The position numbers and the translations under genes were made by a program. A stretch of DNA of 64,000 bases from Oribacterium sp. P6A1 (lineage in GTDB: Bacteria; Bacillota; Clostridia; Lachnospirales; Lachnospiraceae), in assembly GCF_000702885.1 (NCBI RefSeq), contig NZ_JNKO01000001.1, positions 1 through 64,000 on the forward strand, read 5' to 3'. Shown piece after piece: positions 60,552 to 64,000 of the stretch (within the stretch, counting starts at the first letter, position 1; each line of letters starts with the position of its first letter). Below the pieces are notes generated by a model. The model did not search any database, had not been told where the DNA came from, and saw nothing but the letters and a program-made list of their open reading frames with translations.

Positions 60552-61544
60552 TCAGACTCCTTCTCCGTTCCACTCCGGTATAAAGCTTTCCTTTGCCACG
60601 CTTCCGTCCTGAATAAAGGCATTGGTAATTCCTCTTGTCATAGCGTGATCAAGAAGCCTTTCATATTCTCTGTGAGTTACCTTCCGGTTTATTTCGGGAT
60701 ATTTATCAAGCCTTTCGAAAGGCGTAAACTGATGCATGAGGCTAAGGTAAACATTGTCACCGTAGGTATCATAAACGTAGTCAACTACCTGTTTTGCGTT
60801 TTTAACCATTCCGGGCATAAGAAGATGACGTACGATGACACCCTTCTGCATGATTCCGTTTTCATCAAAGGAAGGCACGGGACACTGTCTTACCATTTCT
60901 TCGAGGCTTTCCTTCGCATGCTCCGGATAGTCCCCGGCTCCTGAATATCTGGCAGCTTTATCGCTGTCCATGTACTTGAAATCATCAAGGTAGATATCAG
61001 CAAGTCCATCAAGCTCTCTTATAAGATCACGGGTCTCATATCCTGAACAGTTAATCACGTAAGGAATCCGAAGACCCTTATCACGTCCCTTTATCATGGC
61101 TTCACGTATAAGAGGGATATAGTGATCCGGAGTTACCAGGTTAATGTTATTGGCACCCTTTTCCTCAAGCTCCAGGAAGATTTCCGACAGCCGGTCAACA
61201 GAAACCTTCTTTCCGTATTCTCCATGGCTCAGCTCATAGTTCTGGCAGAACACGCACTTAAGTGTGCAGCCTGAGAAAAAAACCGCGCCGGACCCTTTTG
61301 TTCCGGATATGCAGGGCTCCTCCCAGAAGTGGAGGGCGGCCCTTGCAACGTAAATGTCTGAAGAAACCCCACAGACCCCGTGCTTTCCTTTATTTCTTTC
61401 AGCCCCGCATTGTCTCGGACAGAGACGGCAGCTTTCCATAAGAGGATGTGATGAGTGAAGTAAGTCTTCTTTTACTGAAGATATATCTGCAGCGCCACTT
61501 GGGCTTTTGGTGTGATTTCTATGATTAATTAAATCGCTATGCAT
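60552..61544 (-). CDS. PflA-like radical SAM protein of unknown target
   Basis: A 330-residue protein. The N-terminus has a cysteine cluster (MESCRLCPRQCGAERNKGKHG) and the radical SAM motif is SGCTLKCVFCQNYELS. This matches the uncharacterised PflA-like (PflX) group, not a true pyruvate formate-lyase activator; there is no pfl gene nearby. It needs iron-sulfur clusters, which fits its place next to the suf operon. A later ATG at residue 36 is an alternative start. It lies 15 bases after the rhodanese fusion gene. Confidence 0.85.
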   Translation of the reverse strand: MHSDLINHRNHTKSPSGAADISSVKEDLLHSSHPLMESCRLCPRQCGAERNKGKHGVCGVSSDIYVARAALHFWEEPCISGTKGSGAVFFSGCTLKCVFCQNYELSHGEYGKKVSVDRLSEIFLELEEKGANNINLVTPDHYIPLIREAMIKGRDKGLRIPYVINCSGYETRDLIRELDGLADIYLDDFKYMDSDKAARYSGAGDYPEHAKESLEEMVRQCPVPSFDENGIMQKGVIVRHLLMPGMVKNAKQVVDYVYDTYGDNVYLSLMHQFTPFERLDKYPEINRKVTHREYERLLDHAMTRGITNAFIQDGSVAKESFIPEWNGEGV

Positions 61545-61559
61545 AACCTGTTTCGATAG

Positions 61560-62903
61560 TTAATTCTCTTTTTGGGGCTTCAGTTTACGGAAATTAGCAT
61601 TTTTCCTGTTCTCTTCCGCATTCTTTCTTGCCTGCTCTGATTTCGGCATGGAATCAATTCTGGCCTTTTCCTTTTGGAGCTCCTGGGCTTTTCTCTTTTC
61701 GTCCTCCATACGGATCTCCTCTTCATTGAGGACTCCGATCTTCAGATTATTCTCATCCTCATACCACTCAAGGAAGCTGTGCTTTACATGCTGACGTTTG
61801 AATCCCAGGATCTTATTGAGACTCACGTTTTCCATGGCGCTGAAGATGTTTCTCTCAACATAAGGATTTGATTCCTTAAGCTTAGCTATGAGATGCTTCG
61901 TTTCAAGACGCTTAGAGCTTGTCTGTCCATCTGTGTGACAGGTTGAACATGTGGCTGTGAAATGGCAGGCACACTGAATGAAGTTAAGGCTGTTGTAGTC
62001 TCGCCAGTGCTGGATCTCTGCCTCATGAATAAGATAAAGAGGTCTTATAAGCTCCATTCCCGGAAAATTGGTGGAGTGAAGCTTCGGCATCATGGCTTCG
62101 TACTGACCGGCATAAAGCATTCCCATAAGTATAGTCTCGATGACATCATCGAAGTGATGACCGAGGGCGATCTTGTTGCAACCCAGCTTCTGTGCTTCCT
62201 TATAGAGATAACCTCTTCTCATTCTGGCACAGACATAGCACGGGGACTTGGGAATGTTGTAAACAGAGTCAAAGATATTGGTCTCAAAGATGGTAAGGGG
62301 AATGCCTAAAAGCTCTGCATTTCTCTCGATTATCTTTCGGTTGGCTTCATTGTATCCCGGATCCATGCAGAGGTATACAACCTCAAAGGGAAGTTTGTTA
62401 TGACGCTTAAGCTCCTGAAAAAGCTTCGCCATAAGCATGGAATCCTTGCCTCCGGAAATGCAGACTGCAATCTTATCACCCTCTTCCACAAGATTGTAAT
62501 CACAGATGGCTTTTACAAACATGCTGTAAATATTTCTCTTGAACTTCTTTCTAAGGGACTTTTCGATATCTTCCCGTCTCTTCTCCGAATCAAGGTCCTT
62601 CTGAATCTGACGGAGAACCCATTTTCCGTAACCGCCCTGAAGGCTGTAGGCTTCGTATCCCTGGTCTGCAAGCTGTTCCGCCGCCAAAAGCGAAAGCTCT
62701 CCGTACTTACAGTAAAGTACAAGCTTTTTATCCTTTGGGATAGTGTGTGTTTTTTCAGCTATATCGGAGAGCTCGACTCTTAGAGCATCCGGCATCTTGC
62801 CTGTAAGAAAATCCTGTTCTTCCCGGACATCGATGAGATAGTAGTCCTCTCTCTTCCAGCTTTCAAATTCATCTATAGTTATTTCTCTTCCTGTTGTCTC
62901 CAT
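61560..62903 (-). CDS. Rhodanese domain fused to a TtcA/TtuA-like PP-loop tRNA sulfur enzyme
   Basis: A 447-residue fusion. Residues 1-100 are a rhodanese domain with LIDVREEQDF and active-site CKYGELS. Residues about 125-375 are a PP-loop ATPase with CISGGKDSM and cysteine pairs PCYVCARMRRG and CACHFTATCSTC, as in TtcA/TtuA proteins that thiolate tRNA. The C-terminus is a charged, probably disordered tail. The rhodanese would hand sulfur to the PP-loop site; this role is inferred. It is co-transcribed with the radical SAM gene. Confidence 0.85.
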   Translation of the reverse strand: METTGREITIDEFESWKREDYYLIDVREEQDFLTGKMPDALRVELSDIAEKTHTIPKDKKLVLYCKYGELSLLAAEQLADQGYEAYSLQGGYGKWVLRQIQKDLDSEKRREDIEKSLRKKFKRNIYSMFVKAICDYNLVEEGDKIAVCISGGKDSMLMAKLFQELKRHNKLPFEVVYLCMDPGYNEANRKIIERNAELLGIPLTIFETNIFDSVYNIPKSPCYVCARMRRGYLYKEAQKLGCNKIALGHHFDDVIETILMGMLYAGQYEAMMPKLHSTNFPGMELIRPLYLIHEAEIQHWRDYNSLNFIQCACHFTATCSTCHTDGQTSSKRLETKHLIAKLKESNPYVERNIFSAMENVSLNKILGFKRQHVKHSFLEWYEDENNLKIGVLNEEEIRMEDEKRKAQELQKEKARIDSMPKSEQARKNAEENRKNANFRKLKPQKEN

Positions 62904-62924
62904 AAAATCCTCTTAATATATTTC

Positions 62925-63053
62925 AATCCGGCAAAAATAACTTCCTGCCGGATTCCGCGACAGCCTGCCATGGGCATTATATAAACACAGTGCCCGCCTG
63001 GCGGCTTTATAGCGTAAAAAGAATCGCCGTGCTGAAAACAGCAGCGACGATTC
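62925..63053 (-). repeat. Three-hairpin module, copy A
   Basis: In plus-strand order: hairpin AATCCGGCA/TGCCGGATT (62925-62954), a larger hairpin beginning CCGCG (62955-63014), then a terminator stem GAATCG...CGATTC (63021-63053) with TTTTT on the minus strand. Same order and junction GATTCCGCG as copy B. No protein gene fits this stretch. Confidence 0.55.
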
Positions 63054-63145
63054 GATGTCGTGTTTTAGCTCACGCCATTATATGCGATGTGCCGGTATTC
63101 GGCAAGTTATAGATTCTTTTTCATTTCTTTTTCTGTTTGTTTAAT

Positions 63146-63272
63146 AATCGAGTAGGGTAAATACGCCCTACTCGATTCCGCGTTGGCCGTCACATGTGCT
63201 TTTGTACAAGTACAACGCACGCGTGACAGCCTTATCGCGAAAAAAAGAACGTCTGATAAAATCAGACGTTCT
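63146..63272 (-). repeat. Three-hairpin module, copy B, with the terminator of the S1-domain gene
   Basis: In plus-strand order: a perfect 12-bp hairpin AATCGAGTAGGG (63146-63177), a nested long hairpin CCGCG...CGCG (63178-63239), and the terminator AGAACGTCTGA/TCAGACGTTCT (63246-63272) with seven T on the minus strand. Stem sequences differ from copy A while the pairing is kept. Confidence 0.6.
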
Positions 63273-63294
63273 GAAAATTTCATATTTTAGTTAA

Positions 63295-64000
63295 TCAGGA
63301 AAAACTGATTCCGCTCTTTTTGAAGAGATCTCCGAGAGATGTGGTAGCTGCACCGGACTCTTTGTAGTTTGCACGGAAATCCTCACGTTCTTCCCTTTCC
63401 TTACGTTCCTTGCGCTCAGTCTCAAGAGACTTCATGGAAAGAGAAATCCTGCCATCTTTAACATCGATAACCTGTACCTTAACAGTTTCACCTTCCTTAA
63501 GTACTTCTGAAGGAGATTTAATACGCTTGTTTGAGATCTGGGAAACATGAAGAAGTCCTGTAACACCATCTCCTATATCTACGAAAGCACCGTAATCCTT
63601 TATGGAATCAACCTTACCTTCAGTTACGAGACCTACCTGAATCTTCTGAGTCTTTTCTTCCTTTGCTTTCTCCTGCTCTTCGCGAAGAACATCTCTTGCG
63701 GAAAGAACAAGCTTGTTGTTCTCAGGCTCAGCAGTAATGATGCGGACATTGAGTTTCTTTCCTACATAGTCCTTTAACTCTTCATCCTTTACAAAACCGA
63801 GAGAAAGCTTTGATGCAGGGATAAATGCTCTGAGTCCATCAATAGTGGCTGTTACACCGCTCTTTACAGCCTCTGCGACTTCAACTTCAATGGTGTTCTT
63901 ATTCTCGAAATCATCAAGAACCTTTTCCCACTTGCTCATGTCTACACGCTTTGTTTTAGCATGCTCTTTGAAGGAAGCTTCAAGCTCGTCCTTGAAGTCA
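63295..64000 (-). CDS. S1-domain RNA-binding protein, 3' part (rpsA-like)
   Basis: The frame is open from the right edge to the stop at 63295, giving 235 codons; the 5' part is outside the window. Two S1 domains are visible. The first contains VEVAEAVKSGVTATIDGLRAFIPASKL. The second contains GLVTEGKVDSIKDYGAFVDIGDGVTGLLHVSQIS. An Arg/Glu-rich tail (RKERKEREE) follows. It is most like the C-terminal part of a ribosomal protein S1 homologue, which in Lachnospiraceae is sometimes fused to IspH; the fusion cannot be seen here. The internal ATG at 63937 is not taken as the start. Confidence 0.85.
   Translation of the reverse strand, partial: DFKDELEASFKEHAKTKRVDMSKWEKVLDDFENKNTIEVEVAEAVKSGVTATIDGLRAFIPASKLSLGFVKDEELKDYVGKKLNVRIITAEPENNKLVLSARDVLREEQEKAKEEKTQKIQVGLVTEGKVDSIKDYGAFVDIGDGVTGLLHVSQISNKRIKSPSEVLKEGETVKVQVIDVKDGRISLSMKSLETERKERKEREEREDFRANYKESGAATTSLGDLFKKSGISFS

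Noticed and set aside
1-64000. CRISPR array, prophage or complete insertion sequence
   Set aside because: No regularly spaced repeats, phage genes or complete transposase with ends were seen; only the partial tnpB at the left edge.

Overview
The window looks like a chromosomal segment of a Firmicute in class Clostridia, most likely family Lachnospiraceae (a Butyrivibrio-like relative). The signs are low-to-moderate GC, strong GGAGG ribosome binding sites, many intrinsic terminators, a GerW-type sporulation protein, Asp23/FakA, Rex, and the gene orders dgt-dnaG-trmK-nif3 and yicC-gmk-rpoZ-rimO-pgsA. The genus assignment is inference. Almost every gene is on the minus strand; rqcH is the only confident plus-strand gene. 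Transcription therefore runs mostly from high to low coordinates.

Left edge (1-2,120): a small accessory region. A tnpB gene runs off the left edge. Beside it are two short genes whose products share a near-identical double-glycine leader but have unrelated C-terminal parts. Upstream of them is a promoter-like sequence preceded by two 14-bp direct repeats exactly 21 bp apart. This resembles a quorum-sensing (LytTR-type) regulated peptide unit and is the most interesting part of the window. RNase P RNA (rnpB) follows.

2,178-9,196: nucleoside kinase, Nif3-like protein, TrmK, DnaG, dGTPase and RidA. rpoD, which usually sits between dnaG and trmK, is absent. 9,361-17,745: branched-chain amino acid synthesis, with two complete acetolactate synthases flanking threonine deaminase, and ilvC nearby. 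An AAA+ ATPase lies between them. 18,154-22,516: a flavoprotein, MetY, tRNA-Pro(CGG) and a coiled-coil protein. 22,548-28,433: CoaD, RsmD, RecG, FakA, Asp23 and L28.

28,621-34,304: GerW, a DUF2953 membrane protein with an acidic repeat, PgsA, RimO, omega, guanylate kinase and YicC. 34,557-43,014: RqcH (plus strand), YebC, a stand-alone NAD(P)HX dehydratase, AcpS, Rex, PurA, a small membrane protein and a YjeM-like permease. 43,224-54,705: a CcdA-TlpA fusion, PurB, DapB, DapA, TypA, YigZ, a class A PBP and an RpiB-family isomerase.

54,877-62,903: a complete sufCBDSU iron-sulfur operon, then a PflA-like radical SAM protein and a rhodanese-PP-loop fusion that probably moves sulfur into tRNA. 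Two similar hairpin elements sit in front of sufD and sufU. The right end has a geneless stretch with a duplicated three-hairpin module and the 3' part of an S1-domain (rpsA-like) gene that runs off the window. No CRISPR array, prophage or complete insertion sequence was seen.
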